A DNA stretch of 33,206 nucleotides from SIG78 sp045635745 (GCA_045635745.1 JAZTWG010000025.1:1-33206), one strand, 5' to 3'; shown: positions 23,358 through 32,752, counted from the first letter of the stretch. A program made the numbers and translations. Notes: generated from the sequence alone by a model not told the origin.

Positions 23358-24533
23358 ATGGCTTATTTAATTGAATCCGAAGCTGCAAACCGCCTTAATC
23401 AGGTTCGTGAAATACTTGAAGCAAAAAATCTTGACCTGGCACTGGTTTATTACGATGAATTCAATATCGGTAACGGCTGGTATCTTACCGGCTGGTGCCC
23501 CCAGTTTGAAAGTGGTGCGGTACTGGTTCCCCGCAAAGGCGAACCTATCCTGTTGGGCGGCCCCGAAAGTGAACCTTTTGCCAAGCAGGACAGCGCAATC
23601 AAAAACACCCGCAACTTCCCGGTATTTATGGTGCCGGATGAAGAATATCCCAATGCTACTATCATTGATTTCCCCAAACTCTTTGCTGAACTCAACGCCA
23701 CTTTGGGCAAAGTCAGCCGTATCGGTCTGGTGGGAGCCGGCCGTATGCCGGTGGATTGCTACAATGGTATTGCCGAAGGTTTTACCGGAGTGGACATTGT
23801 GGATATCACCGGTGAATTTTTGCGCTTGCGCTATTTCAAGAGTGCATGGGAAGCTGAACAGATCGGCAAAGGTTTTGCCCTGGCTGACCACGCTTTCAAG
23901 GCAATGAAAGATGCGGTCAAAGTCGGAGTCAGCGAAATTGAGATCGCTGCGGCCGGTGAATATGCCGCCCGCAGCCGCGGAGCCAACAGTTTCGGCTTCT
24001 CCGCTATCGTCGGCAGTGGTGCCCGGGCCAACGCGGTAGTGCCCACAGCCAGCAGCAAAAAACTGGCCGATGGCGAACTGGTTATGTTGGGTCTTTCTCC
24101 CAAATGGCAAGGGTATGCCGGTGTATTTGGCGATACCGTTCCTGCCAACGGTGTTTACACCGCCCGTCAGAAAGATTGCATCAATCACCTGCGCGAAGCT
24201 TTCCGGCTGACCAAATCCATGCTGCAAGTCGGCAAATCCGGCAAAGAGATCGACGTCCCCGGTCGTGAATATTTTGCCAAACACGGTCTGCTGCCTTATC
24301 TGGTCTGCCCCTTTGCTCACACCATCGGACTGCAGGAAGCGGAAGCCCCGTTCTTCGGCCCCAACAGCGATGATGTGCTGGTGCCGGGTATGACTGTTTG
24401 CGTGGATGTGAGTTTCTTCGGTCATCCCGAGTTCAACGGTGCCCGCATCGAAACCGGTTACCTTATCACCGAAAATGGTCCGGTGCCGTTCAGCCCGGAA
24501 CTGGATGCGCTGCATACATCTGAACTTAAATAA
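23358..24533 (+). CDS. M24-fold (creatinase/aminopeptidase-like) protein lacking metal ligands
   Basis: This 391-residue cytoplasmic protein has an N-terminal creatinase-type domain (1-155) and a C-terminal pita-bread M24 domain (160-380). Comparison with Xaa-Pro peptidases shows that the five metal-ligand positions are not kept: the two Asp are G245 and V256, the His is H321 (AHTIGLQEAEAP), the first Glu is D350 and the last is E365. The second active-site His of the HxIGLxxHE motif is A328. It is therefore unlikely to be a standard metallopeptidase. A metal-independent hydrolase like creatinase, or a non-enzyme, is more likely. AAGGAA precedes the ATG. It is first in a long plus-strand operon after a strong promoter and 265-nt leader. 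Confidence 0.85.
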   Translation: MAYLIESEAANRLNQVREILEAKNLDLALVYYDEFNIGNGWYLTGWCPQFESGAVLVPRKGEPILLGGPESEPFAKQDSAIKNTRNFPVFMVPDEEYPNATIIDFPKLFAELNATLGKVSRIGLVGAGRMPVDCYNGIAEGFTGVDIVDITGEFLRLRYFKSAWEAEQIGKGFALADHAFKAMKDAVKVGVSEIEIAAAGEYAARSRGANSFGFSAIVGSGARANAVVPTASSKKLADGELVMLGLSPKWQGYAGVFGDTVPANGVYTARQKDCINHLREAFRLTKSMLQVGKSGKEIDVPGREYFAKHGLLPYLVCPFAHTIGLQEAEAPFFGPNSDDVLVPGMTVCVDVSFFGHPEFNGARIETGYLITENGPVPFSPELDALHTSELK

Positions 24534-24552
24534 AAATTCTTTATTAAAATAC

Positions 24553-24576
24553 TGCCGGAGAAATCAAACTCCGGCA
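24553..24576 (+). promoter_or_regulatory. Intercistronic hairpin
   Basis: TGCCGGAG (24553-24560) and CTCCGGCA (24569-24576) form a perfect 8-bp stem around an 8-nt loop. It lies between the M24 stop and the prepilin-like start and is followed by ATAAAAG, not a T-run. It may stabilise or process the mRNA, or partially attenuate transcription. Confidence 0.5.
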
Positions 24577-24610
24577 ATAAAAGATACAACTATAAGGGGA
24601 ATAGCATCTT

Positions 24611-25519
24611 ATGAAACAGAAGAATTCATTTACCCTGACCGGATCACCTGTAAATACTCCACATTGCAGCCGTAATTGGATGGGCGGTGTCTCCAAGAGA
24701 AACAGCGCAGTGAATGGGAGTTGTTCACCTGCCGGAAGGCAGGTGAAGCTGTACAGCTTCACCTTGATCGAGCTTCTCGTGGTTATTGCCATTATCGCCA
24801 TATTGGCGGCTATGCTGCTGCCGGCATTGTCGGCGGCCCGTGCTTCCGCCCGCAACGCTCATTGCTTGAGTAATCTCAAAAGCATCGGGCTGGCGTATCA
24901 GAATTATTTTTCGGCCAACAACGATCATATCCTGCGCGGTGATACCGGCAATAACGTATCGGGAAATCTCTGGTTCAACTACCTTTCCGGACGAACTGAT
25001 GCCGGTCTGGGGACCGAAGAAAATCCGGATAACAGTTATGGTCTGGATTACAACGGGTACAAACGCCCCGGAGTGCTGGCCTGTCCGGCCGAATCAAAAC
25101 CCTTTTCGACGGATAAGACCATAGGCTTTAAATATACCCACTACGCGCCCAGTCAGTTTTTGACGCTTTATGCCAGAACGCCTGCAAAAGAAAAGCGGGT
25201 CAGAACATTGAGCGCCATAACTGATGCTTCGGTGGCGTTGCTGGTGGGCGATCAGTACAGTCCGCAGGGAACCAGCTTGCAGAACAACCGCAATGTAGCC
25301 TACCGTCATGGCGCCGTAGAAGATTACACCCGTACTCAAGATGCTGTACCCACCAGCAAAGGCCGGGGCAATATGGTTTATGTCGATGGTCATGCGGAAG
25401 GTCATACCTATGCCGAAAATGCCGCCATTCCCAACACTGAAATCCCCAATGTGGATGCTGTACCCTACAAAGGAGCAGCCTATAATCTGCTGATGATCGG
25501 CTATGATTACGACCGGTAA
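24611..25519 (+). CDS. Prepilin-like protein with inserted leader cassette
   Basis: This 302-residue prepilin-like protein has a split leader. KNSFTLTGSP, with F7, looks like the start of an FTLIE motif that is cut off. About 40 polar residues follow, then YS-FTLIELLVVIAII from F50 and LPALSAAR. AAGGGGA about 10 bp upstream supports ATG 24611, and the frame stays open. The C-terminal half keeps a YRHG...VYVDGHAEG pattern, with about 25 residues between His and Asp-Gly instead of nine. The leader region aligns with that of the gene at 12119. It lies 77 bp after the M24 gene and 17 bp before the esterase-type gene, again next to a large secreted enzyme. Assembly as a pseudopilin is inferred. 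Confidence 0.85.
   Translation: MKQKNSFTLTGSPVNTPHCSRNWMGGVSKRNSAVNGSCSPAGRQVKLYSFTLIELLVVIAIIAILAAMLLPALSAARASARNAHCLSNLKSIGLAYQNYFSANNDHILRGDTGNNVSGNLWFNYLSGRTDAGLGTEENPDNSYGLDYNGYKRPGVLACPAESKPFSTDKTIGFKYTHYAPSQFLTLYARTPAKEKRVRTLSAITDASVALLVGDQYSPQGTSLQNNRNVAYRHGAVEDYTRTQDAVPTSKGRGNMVYVDGHAEGHTYAENAAIPNTEIPNVDAVPYKGAAYNLLMIGYDYDR
24664..24764 (+). repeat. Prepilin leader cassette, copy B
   Basis: About 101 bp matching 12204-12293, with near identity from TTCACCTGCC to CACCTTGAT apart from the tetraloop. It is in frame and lies between a truncated FTL and a complete FTLIELL coding stretch. The limits are estimated by eye. Confidence 0.65.
24724..24764 (+). promoter_or_regulatory. Overlapping hairpins in cassette B
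   Basis: TTCACCTGCC (24724-24733) pairs with GGCAGGTGAA (24738-24747) around a GGAA loop, a GNRA tetraloop in RNA. The 24-bp perfect palindrome at 24741-24764 overlaps it. Both stems are identical to cassette A while the first loop differs (GTGT there). Confidence 0.6.
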
Positions 25520-25536
25520 AGCAGAGGTTTTTGAAG

Positions 25537-27237
25537 ATGAAAAAATACAGTATATTATTATCAGCTGCAATATTGTTCGGCTCGCTGACACTATATTCGG
25601 CGGGTACGAAAGAATATGCCGGTGCTGAACTCGGAAAAGCCCTGAAAATCTCGCGGGCTGCTGTTCAGAAATCAGGCGATTCACTCGTTATAAAAACTGC
25701 CGGCAAAAATCATAGTGCCATCTATCAGGAAAAACTGAACTGGCAAGTTGATAATATCAAACAGATCGTGGTCAACGCCAAAGCCAGTCAGGAAGGGATG
25801 CTGCGTTTTTCGGCAAACACCTTTGTTGACGGCAAACGGCTTTCCATCAACATTTACTGCAAAGTTGTGCCTGACGGTGAATTTCATAATTACTACTTCA
25901 ATACAGCCGGAAACAAAAATTGGCAGGGCGTGCTGACCAATTATGAATTGCGCTGGTTCGGTCCGGCGGATACGCTTATTGAATTCAGAAAATTCACCGC
26001 TTCGGATACAGCCGCAGTAAACCTGACCGGCAGCGAGCTGAAGCGCAATGTTAAACTTTTCAACGCGGTTCCGGTGAAAAGTGCCGGTGAATATCTGGCG
26101 CAGACCACCAAAGCCTTCGGCGGATTTCATCAGCAGAAACTTGAGTGGAACGCTGACAGAATCAACTGCGTATCGTTTTGGTTCAAAAGTGACAAGCCCG
26201 GCACTCTGCGCTATGCCAGTTCGCTGAAAATTGCGGACAATAAAAAACTCGCCGGCATTTCTCTGCCGGTGCAGAAAGTTCCCGGCGATAACCAGTACCA
26301 CCTTTATACGTTCAATTTAACTGATAATCCTAAATTTTCCGGTATCCAAACCAATTACGAGCTGCGTTTTACCGGCGAAAAAGGTGCAGTGATCGGACTT
26401 AAAGAAGTTACTGCGGAAAAGGCGGCAAGCGCCCCACAAAAAGAAAAAGCCGCGGCATCATACACCTATGAACTTAAAACATCTTCAACCGCACCCGCAG
26501 ACGGTATCGTAAAATGCGGCGAAACCGTTACGCTTAAAGTTCAGGCGTTGAAAAACGGCAAACCGATAACCGGCGATGACCTTTATCTGGCGGTAAGATG
26601 TTTTTCTGACGGCGAAGGCAGCAAAACAGTTACGGCGCCGATAGATGAGGTGTTTGCCTGGAACGTGACCCGCAAAGAGCCGGGACGGGCTTATATCAGC
26701 TGCCGGATCAGAAGCAAGAGCGAACCGAACACGCTGGTAAAGGTACAAAATCCCCGCAACTCTCAACATCTGCTTACAGAACACGGTATAGGCATCTGGG
26801 CGGATCCGCATTTGCAGCGTATTCAGCGGAAAGAACCTGCCGATTTTGACAAATTCTGGGCGGGAAAAAAAGCGGAACTGGCAAAAGTGCCGCTCAAGGT
26901 GCTGGAAAAAGTCGCTTTTGACGCTGACGGCAAAGAGTCTTTTGATATTTTTGATGTAAAAATTGCCTGTGCCGGACCTGTGCCGGTTTCGGGTATCATC
27001 ACTATACCAAAAAATAAATCCCGCAAATATCCGGCTGTGGTGCAGTATCACGGTGCCGGTGTCCGTTCGGCTTATGCTTATGTGCAGCCCGGTGCAATAA
27101 CTTTCAACGTTAACGCTCACGGTTTGCCCAACGGCAGAGATAAAAGTTTTTATGAAGCCATAACCCGCGACAAAAGCCGCAATCCTTATTGGCAAAGTGC
27201 TTCTTTTCAATGCCAAAGAGTTGAAAGGCAGCAATGA
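25537..27237 (+). pseudogene. Truncated secreted acetylxylan esterase-like gene
   Basis: The 566-residue product has a signal peptide (MKKYSILLSAAILFGSLTLYSA) and two related beta-sandwich modules (about 20-165 and 175-295). An Ig-like segment follows, then an AXE1 acetylxylan esterase domain from about 416 (GIGIWADPHLQRIQRKEP, YPAVVQYHGAG, NAHGLPNGRDKSFYEA). It stops near residue 551, before the GGSQGG nucleophile motif and the Asp and His of the triad. The last residues (SASFQCQRVERQQ) are out of frame with the module that continues in the next gene. The product therefore cannot be an active esterase. ATG 25537 follows GAGG. A deletion or an assembly error could explain the break; see the downstream entry. 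Confidence 0.75.
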
Positions 27238-30200
27238 ACTTGTTGCCCGCACCACCAAGGCGTTCGGCGGATTCCATCAGCAGAAACTCGCCTGGGCTGC
27301 GGACGAAATCAATACTGTATCGTTTATGCTGAAAAGCGACAAGCCCGGTACTTTGCGCTATGCATGTTCGCTTAAAAAAGATAACAGCAAAACTCTGGCC
27401 GGTATTTCTTTGCCCGTGCAGAAAGTTCCCGGCGATAACCAGTATCATCTTTATACATTTGATTTGACCGCCAATCCACAGTTTGCCGGTATTCAGACTA
27501 ATTACGAACTGCGCTTTACCGGACCGCAGGATACAACATTGGCACTTAAAGAAGTGACTGCCGGAAAAAAGAGTGCGGCTGAAAAAAAACCTGATAATTC
27601 TGTAAAAAACGTCCCGGCACCGGCTCCGGTTCCGGCGGCCAAAGGCAGATTTAACAAAAGTGAACTTTCGGGGGCTGATCTGCTTCGATATATCCACCCT
27701 TTCAGAGCTGAGCGTATTGCAGATAAAAATGCAGTTACGGCTCAGCTGAAACCGGGCATCCAAGGCGGATTTTATCAGGAAAAAGTCAATTACGATACCA
27801 ACATTTACAAGCAGGTGGAAATCTCTCTGGCTTGCGATACTCCCGGTTATTGGAGCTTTGCCGCCGGGTGTGTTAAAGACGGTAAACGCGCCAACGCCGG
27901 AATTTCGCCGGTGGCGGTAGTGCCAGACGGCAAATATCACACCTATGTATTCAATATCAGCGACAGCCACAACTGGATGGGAAATGTAACCAACTGGGAA
28001 CTGCGTTTTCTGGGCTATGATCCGGCCAGGATCTCCATCAAAGCGATCAAGTTTCAGAAAAAGCCCAATCTTATTCCCGGCGCACAGACTCTGCCGGTCA
28101 ATAAGGAAGTTATCACCGGCAAACTTATGCCCCGCGCCAAATGTGTGCTCAACTGGATCGACGGCGTCAGCGCCGGTGCGGTTCTGCGTTTTTACGACCG
28201 CAACTTCAAGGAAATTCCCGATACCGCCGTGCGGCTGAATGCCGGAGAAAAGAGTGTAACTTTTGTTTCTCCCGAAATGGCGATTGAAAGCCGCATCACC
28301 GTAGAAGGCAAAAATGCCGGATATCCCCAATTACTGCAAGTAGAATATATTCCTCCCCGGGAAGCCGGCAACACCATTCCGTGGCGCGGCAACTGGCTGT
28401 GGCCGGAAAAAGGGCCCAGTTATGTCAACCGCAGCATCTGGTTCGAGCGCAAATTCACGTTGGAAGAAAAACCGCTTTTCGCGGTGATCTCCTCTGCCGG
28501 CGATGACAGCTGCTTTGTTTATGTAAACGGCCGCTTCGCCGGAAGCACCCGCAAATTCACCAATACCGGCCGCTATGATATAACCAAATTCCTCAAAATA
28601 GGCGAAAATGTCATCTCCTGCCGGGTAAAAAATATTGACTCCTGGGGTGGATTTATTGCCAACGTTTATGTGCAGACTCCGACCAAAGAATATTATTTTG
28701 ACAGTGATGAAAAGTGGATGATGGAGTGCGACAGCAACACCGATCGCTATATTCCTGCCGGCAAACAGCCTGCATTGGTGATCGGACCGCCTTCCATGCG
28801 TCCGTGGCGCGGCAGCCAAACCTACCGTCACGCCGGCAGGCAGGGATTGTTGACTCTGGTAAAAAGCGAATTCGGCAAGATGACGGTCAAAGTCAACGCT
28901 TTGCCCATAACCGAACTCAAACGTTTGCGTTTTGAAATTGTCCGCAATAATGGCAAAAAACACAACTTTATGCTCAATATCACCCCGGGCAGCAAAGAGT
29001 GGAAAGTCGGCGAAACTATTGAAATAAGTTACAATATGCCTTATTTTGATCAGGGAAAAGCCGAACTTTACTGCGTGGATGACTTTGTGCGGATGAAAGG
29101 CAATCCGGTACTGCACAAATTTGATATTCCGGCCAATCCTCCTGCCTTACGCCGGTCGCGCTGGATTCAGGAACCGCGTCTGATGCTGAAAATGGATGAT
29201 GAAATCATAAATCCGGTTTTCTGGCATGCCCCGGGTGTTTATGCCGCCAAGGACCGCATTGCTCCGATCGCCAACTTTTATCATAACAATTTCAGATCGT
29301 TCCGTATAAGTGCCAAATTTGAAGATTTCTGGAAACCGGACGGTACTTTTGATTTTACTGAATTTGATAACAGCGTTGCAACATTGCTCACCCGCGTACC
29401 TAATGCCGTATTTGCTGTACATATTTACAGTTTTATGCCCGAATGGTGGCTGGAACGCAATCCGGAAAGCATCAGCACTCACGAAAACAACCGCCCCCGC
29501 GACCTCTGGCTGGATAAACAGGCGCTGGGTGCGGAAAAGTGGAAAACCGAAGGGCTTATTCCGCTCAAAGCACTTTTTGACCACATCAAAAAGAGCAACT
29601 TTGCCGATCGCGTCTGGGGTGTGAGCTTTACCGAAAACAACTGCGGCGAAATGTTCTGGACCAGTGCCGACGCCACCCGCAAACGCTCTTATGCCGGTTA
29701 CAGCCCCGCTGACCTGGCGACCTTCAAGCGTATGCTCAAAGAGTGGTATAAAACCGATGAAGCACTGGCCAAAGCCTGGAAGCAGCCCGGCTTGACCTTT
29801 GATACAGTCAAGATGCCATCACACGAAATCGCCCGCAAAGGTACGGTCGGCGAACTGCTTGATCCGGAAAAAGATATGATGATGATCGACTTTTTCAAGT
29901 TCCGCAGTCTGGTTCTGGCGGAAGTTTTGAACCACTTCGGCAAGTTTACCAAAGAGCAAACCGACGGCAAGTGGCTGGTGGGGGCTTATTACGGTTATTT
30001 CTCGGAAATGATCGCCAATCCCCGCCGCAATATCCAGAGCAACGGACACAACGGTTTTATGGAAACTGTGCTTGGGCCTTACTTTGATTATACCCACGCG
30101 CCCTTGCGTTACACTATCCGCAAAACCGGTCAGCCGGGAGCCTTGATGCACGTTTGGGACCCCTGGGTGCTGCGCGGCAAAGCGGTATTTATTGAACAGG

Positions 30201-31270
30201 ACGTGCGAACCAGTATTACCACCAAATTTGAAAATACCGCCAATATTGTCTATTGCGGAACTCCTGACCGCCCGCAAAATGATGTGGGTCAATTCTTCCG
30301 CTCACTGGGTTGTACCATTGCAACCGGTACGCTCAATTACTGGTACGACCTCAATGGCAACCAGTTTGATGAAAAAGTGATCAACGAAGCGGTGACCTTT
30401 ACCAATGATGTATATATGAACCTCGGCCCGATCAAAGGCACGACTCCGTTTGAAGTCTGCGTGGTCAACAGCCGCGATTCGGTCTGGTACACCAAATATG
30501 CCGCCGCCGACAATCCCACGACAATTGCTTCGGAAGATATTTACAAAAACATCAACCGCCTTGCGGTGCCTTTCCGCAACCTTATGGTTTATGACTTGCT
30601 GGACAGCAAAGTAAAACTTGGCAAACTCAAATTTTACATTATGCATCCGATGATCATGCTTACAGCGGAACAGCGTAAAAAACTCATGAAACGTTTTGAG
30701 CAGGAAAAAGCCGTCGTGGTCTGGCTTTACAGCGCCGGGGCTTCTTATCCCACTCACGGACCTTCGGCCCAAAACAATGGTGACTTTCTGGGCATAAAGT
30801 TTGATATGCAAGTAGCCAAAGATACTCCGCAAATGACCTTGATCCCGGAATTCGGCAGTTTGAAATGCGTTAACAATAACGTAAGCAGTCCGTGGTTCTA
30901 TCCGGTTTCGGGTTATGATCGTGTTATCGGCAAAACAGCCGACGGCAAAGCCGCGCTGGTCGAGAAGAAAATCAACGGCGCAACTCACTATTTCAGCACT
31001 CTTACCAATCTGCCCGTAGAATTTTATGCTGCTTTAATGGCAAAAAATAAGATTCGGCGTTACAGTAAAGGTGTGAACAAAGATCAATTCTGGATCGGTA
31101 ACGACGTAGTGTTTCTGCACGCAACCGGTTCGGGTGAGCGCTCCATTGAGCTGCCCGATGGCTGTTACGCCAAAGGTATTGCCGGGCCGGTGCCGGAAAA
31201 ACTGGAATCCGGCGAAAAGTTCAACGTCAGAAGCGGTATGACTTACGGCTTCCAGATCATAAAAAAATAA
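27197..31270 (+). CDS. GH42-like glycosidase, 5'-truncated
   Basis: The open frame begins at 27164 and the first usable start is GTG 27197, giving 1357 residues with no signal peptide and no ribosome-binding site. Residues 1-121 are a module nearly the same as module 2 of the upstream gene (TTKAFGGFHQQKL, VPGDNQYHLYTF). A further module spans about 158-290. A GH2-type jelly-roll spans about 395-530 (WRGNWLWPEKGPSYVNRS), and a TIM barrel of GH42 type about 660-1060, followed by a GH42-like trimerisation-type region. E813 (FTENNCGE) and E1000 (FIEQDVR) are candidate acid/base and nucleophile. It has lost its own leader, so secretion and even translation are doubtful unless it is joined to the upstream frame by a frameshift. 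Beta-galactosidase activity is inferred from the fold. Confidence 0.75.
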   Translation: MLLFNAKELKGSNELVARTTKAFGGFHQQKLAWAADEINTVSFMLKSDKPGTLRYACSLKKDNSKTLAGISLPVQKVPGDNQYHLYTFDLTANPQFAGIQTNYELRFTGPQDTTLALKEVTAGKKSAAEKKPDNSVKNVPAPAPVPAAKGRFNKSELSGADLLRYIHPFRAERIADKNAVTAQLKPGIQGGFYQEKVNYDTNIYKQVEISLACDTPGYWSFAAGCVKDGKRANAGISPVAVVPDGKYHTYVFNISDSHNWMGNVTNWELRFLGYDPARISIKAIKFQKKPNLIPGAQTLPVNKEVITGKLMPRAKCVLNWIDGVSAGAVLRFYDRNFKEIPDTAVRLNAGEKSVTFVSPEMAIESRITVEGKNAGYPQLLQVEYIPPREAGNTIPWRGNWLWPEKGPSYVNRSIWFERKFTLEEKPLFAVISSAGDDSCFVYVNGRFAGSTRKFTNTGRYDITKFLKIGENVISCRVKNIDSWGGFIANVYVQTPTKEYYFDSDEKWMMECDSNTDRYIPAGKQPALVIGPPSMRPWRGSQTYRHAGRQGLLTLVKSEFGKMTVKVNALPITELKRLRFEIVRNNGKKHNFMLNITPGSKEWKVGETIEISYNMPYFDQGKAELYCVDDFVRMKGNPVLHKFDIPANPPALRRSRWIQEPRLMLKMDDEIINPVFWHAPGVYAAKDRIAPIANFYHNNFRSFRISAKFEDFWKPDGTFDFTEFDNSVATLLTRVPNAVFAVHIYSFMPEWWLERNPESISTHENNRPRDLWLDKQALGAEKWKTEGLIPLKALFDHIKKSNFADRVWGVSFTENNCGEMFWTSADATRKRSYAGYSPADLATFKRMLKEWYKTDEALAKAWKQPGLTFDTVKMPSHEIARKGTVGELLDPEKDMMMIDFFKFRSLVLAEVLNHFGKFTKEQTDGKWLVGAYYGYFSEMIANPRRNIQSNGHNGFMETVLGPYFDYTHAPLRYTIRKTGQPGALMHVWDPWVLRGKAVFIEQDVRTSITTKFENTANIVYCGTPDRPQNDVGQFFRSLGCTIATGTLNYWYDLNGNQFDEKVINEAVTFTNDVYMNLGPIKGTTPFEVCVVNSRDSVWYTKYAAADNPTTIASEDIYKNINRLAVPFRNLMVYDLLDSKVKLGKLKFYIMHPMIMLTAEQRKKLMKRFEQEKAVVVWLYSAGASYPTHGPSAQNNGDFLGIKFDMQVAKDTPQMTLIPEFGSLKCVNNNVSSPWFYPVSGYDRVIGKTADGKAALVEKKINGATHYFSTLTNLPVEFYAALMAKNKIRRYSKGVNKDQFWIGNDVVFLHATGSGERSIELPDGCYAKGIAGPVPEKLESGEKFNVRSGMTYGFQIIKK

Positions 31271-31326
31271 GAAAACCGGTTCCCCGGCTGAAACCGCCGG
31301 GGGGGACCATTGCAGACAACAAGATT

Positions 31327-32688
31327 ATGAGCAATAAATTACAACACAAATTATTCTGGAACTGGGATCACTCCACCAACTGGAAACTCAATGTCAACGG
31401 TATACAAAATACCGGTGTGGGCAACTATTACACCAAAGCCCCCGAAGTCTTTGAACACGACTTCAAGCGCATGGTTGACTTTGCCGCCGCCAACGGCATT
31501 GACGGCGTAGGTGTAGTCGGCTTGCTGCGCGAAAGTCACGGCGGCGAATTTGCCGCCCGCAGACTCTGTACTTATGCCCGCGAAAAGGGTGTTCGAATCT
31601 ACCTTATTGCCGGACTTTACAGTTACGGCGGACTTTTTTACGAAGGCGACAATCCTTTGAGTCTGGAAAACTTTCTGGCCAAAAATCCTGAATGTATCGG
31701 CAAAAATATCGGTGGAGATAAGACCATTGTCCCCCGCACACTCAATCACAACAAGATCGAGTATTGCGGCTGTCCTTCCAGCAAAACTTTGAATAATTAT
31801 ATTCTGGATTGTCTGGATCTGCTGTTCCGGATGGTTCCCGATCTGGGCGGTATTCAGATGGAAGTTGGCGACAGCTGGCTCGGACTTTGTCATTGCGACA
31901 AATGCCGGGAACGGCGGGAGGCCATGAACGCCGATAAATTCCGCAGTCCGGCATTCTACTTTGCCGACATGGCAGGAATTTATCCGCAGGCTGAAAAGGT
32001 GGTGCGCACCTCCAAGCCCGATGCGTGGGTAATTTGCGAAATGTACGGTCATTTCCGCAACAATCGAACTTACTTTGATGCTGAAAATCCGGCAATGAAA
32101 GAACTCTTGAAAATGCCGGAAACCACATTTCTGCAATGGGGCGACCGCCGCTTGAATTATGAGGAGTGGGCAAAAGACCCGCTGCTGCCGGAACATTTGC
32201 GTAAATATCAGCACATTTTCCGTTGCCATCACTCCACCCAGTGGTCGGGCGGACGCCATACGCTGGCGGTGGAAGAAGTCCGGCGCCAGTGCGAAATGGC
32301 GTTCAAATCGGGCATGCAGAGTGTATCTATGTTCGGTGAATGTTCGCCCTTTAATTCCACCAGCGAATTCAACTATCTGGCGTTGAATTATTTTGGCGAC
32401 AATCCGCTGAACAGCACCAGCGATTTTGCCCGCGATGTGATGGCTCCATTGCTGGGCGGTTCTTACGATAACGCGTTGCGTTTTCTGGAATTCGGCAAAC
32501 TGGCCAAAGATCCTGAAAAGATTGCCGCTGCGGTGCAGGAAATCGCCCGCATCAGTGCAGATGTAAAAGATGCACAGGCGTTGCGCCGCTGGATTTATCT
32601 TGCCAACTATCTCAACAGCTGCGATTGGGAATTTCAGCATACCAAACGCGCTGAAGCTGCGTTGAAATTAAATCTGGATATGGTATAA
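31327..32688 (+). CDS. Cytoplasmic TIM-barrel glycosidase-like protein
   Basis: This 453-residue protein has no signal peptide. It has the look of a GH-type TIM barrel: FKRMVDFAAANGIDGVGVVG and ARRLCTYAREKGVRIYLIAG early on, GGIQMEVGDSWLG with E179, and CHCDKCRERR (C188, C190, C193) close behind. An acidic residue followed by a Cys cluster also occurs in DUF4838-like and related uncharacterised glycosidase groups. I cannot name the family with certainty. It is 56 bp after the GH42-like gene; the gap holds a CCCCGGC/GCCGGGG hairpin and no clear ribosome-binding site. It is the last gene of the operon, before an intrinsic terminator. A role in cleaving imported oligosaccharides is inferred. Confidence 0.6.
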   Translation: MSNKLQHKLFWNWDHSTNWKLNVNGIQNTGVGNYYTKAPEVFEHDFKRMVDFAAANGIDGVGVVGLLRESHGGEFAARRLCTYAREKGVRIYLIAGLYSYGGLFYEGDNPLSLENFLAKNPECIGKNIGGDKTIVPRTLNHNKIEYCGCPSSKTLNNYILDCLDLLFRMVPDLGGIQMEVGDSWLGLCHCDKCRERREAMNADKFRSPAFYFADMAGIYPQAEKVVRTSKPDAWVICEMYGHFRNNRTYFDAENPAMKELLKMPETTFLQWGDRRLNYEEWAKDPLLPEHLRKYQHIFRCHHSTQWSGGRHTLAVEEVRRQCEMAFKSGMQSVSMFGECSPFNSTSEFNYLALNYFGDNPLNSTSDFARDVMAPLLGGSYDNALRFLEFGKLAKDPEKIAAAVQEIARISADVKDAQALRRWIYLANYLNSCDWEFQHTKRAEAALKLNLDMV

Positions 32689-32705
32689 AATATCATCCAC
32701 ACAAT

Positions 32706-32752
32706 ACGCCGTATCAGGAACGATAAAAATTCCCGATACGGCGTTTTTGTTT
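32706..32752 (+). terminator. Rho-independent terminator
   Basis: ACGCCGTATC (32706-32715) and GATACGGCGT (32735-32744) form a 10-bp stem, with an inner GGAA/TTCC pairing, followed by TTTTTGTTT on the plus strand. It is 18 bp after the stop of the glycosidase-like gene and ends the M24/GH42 operon. Confidence 0.88.

Noticed and set aside
31285..31306. GC-rich hairpin CCCCGGC/GCCGGGG considered as a terminator
   Set aside because: No T-run follows and a gene of the same operon starts 20 bp later.
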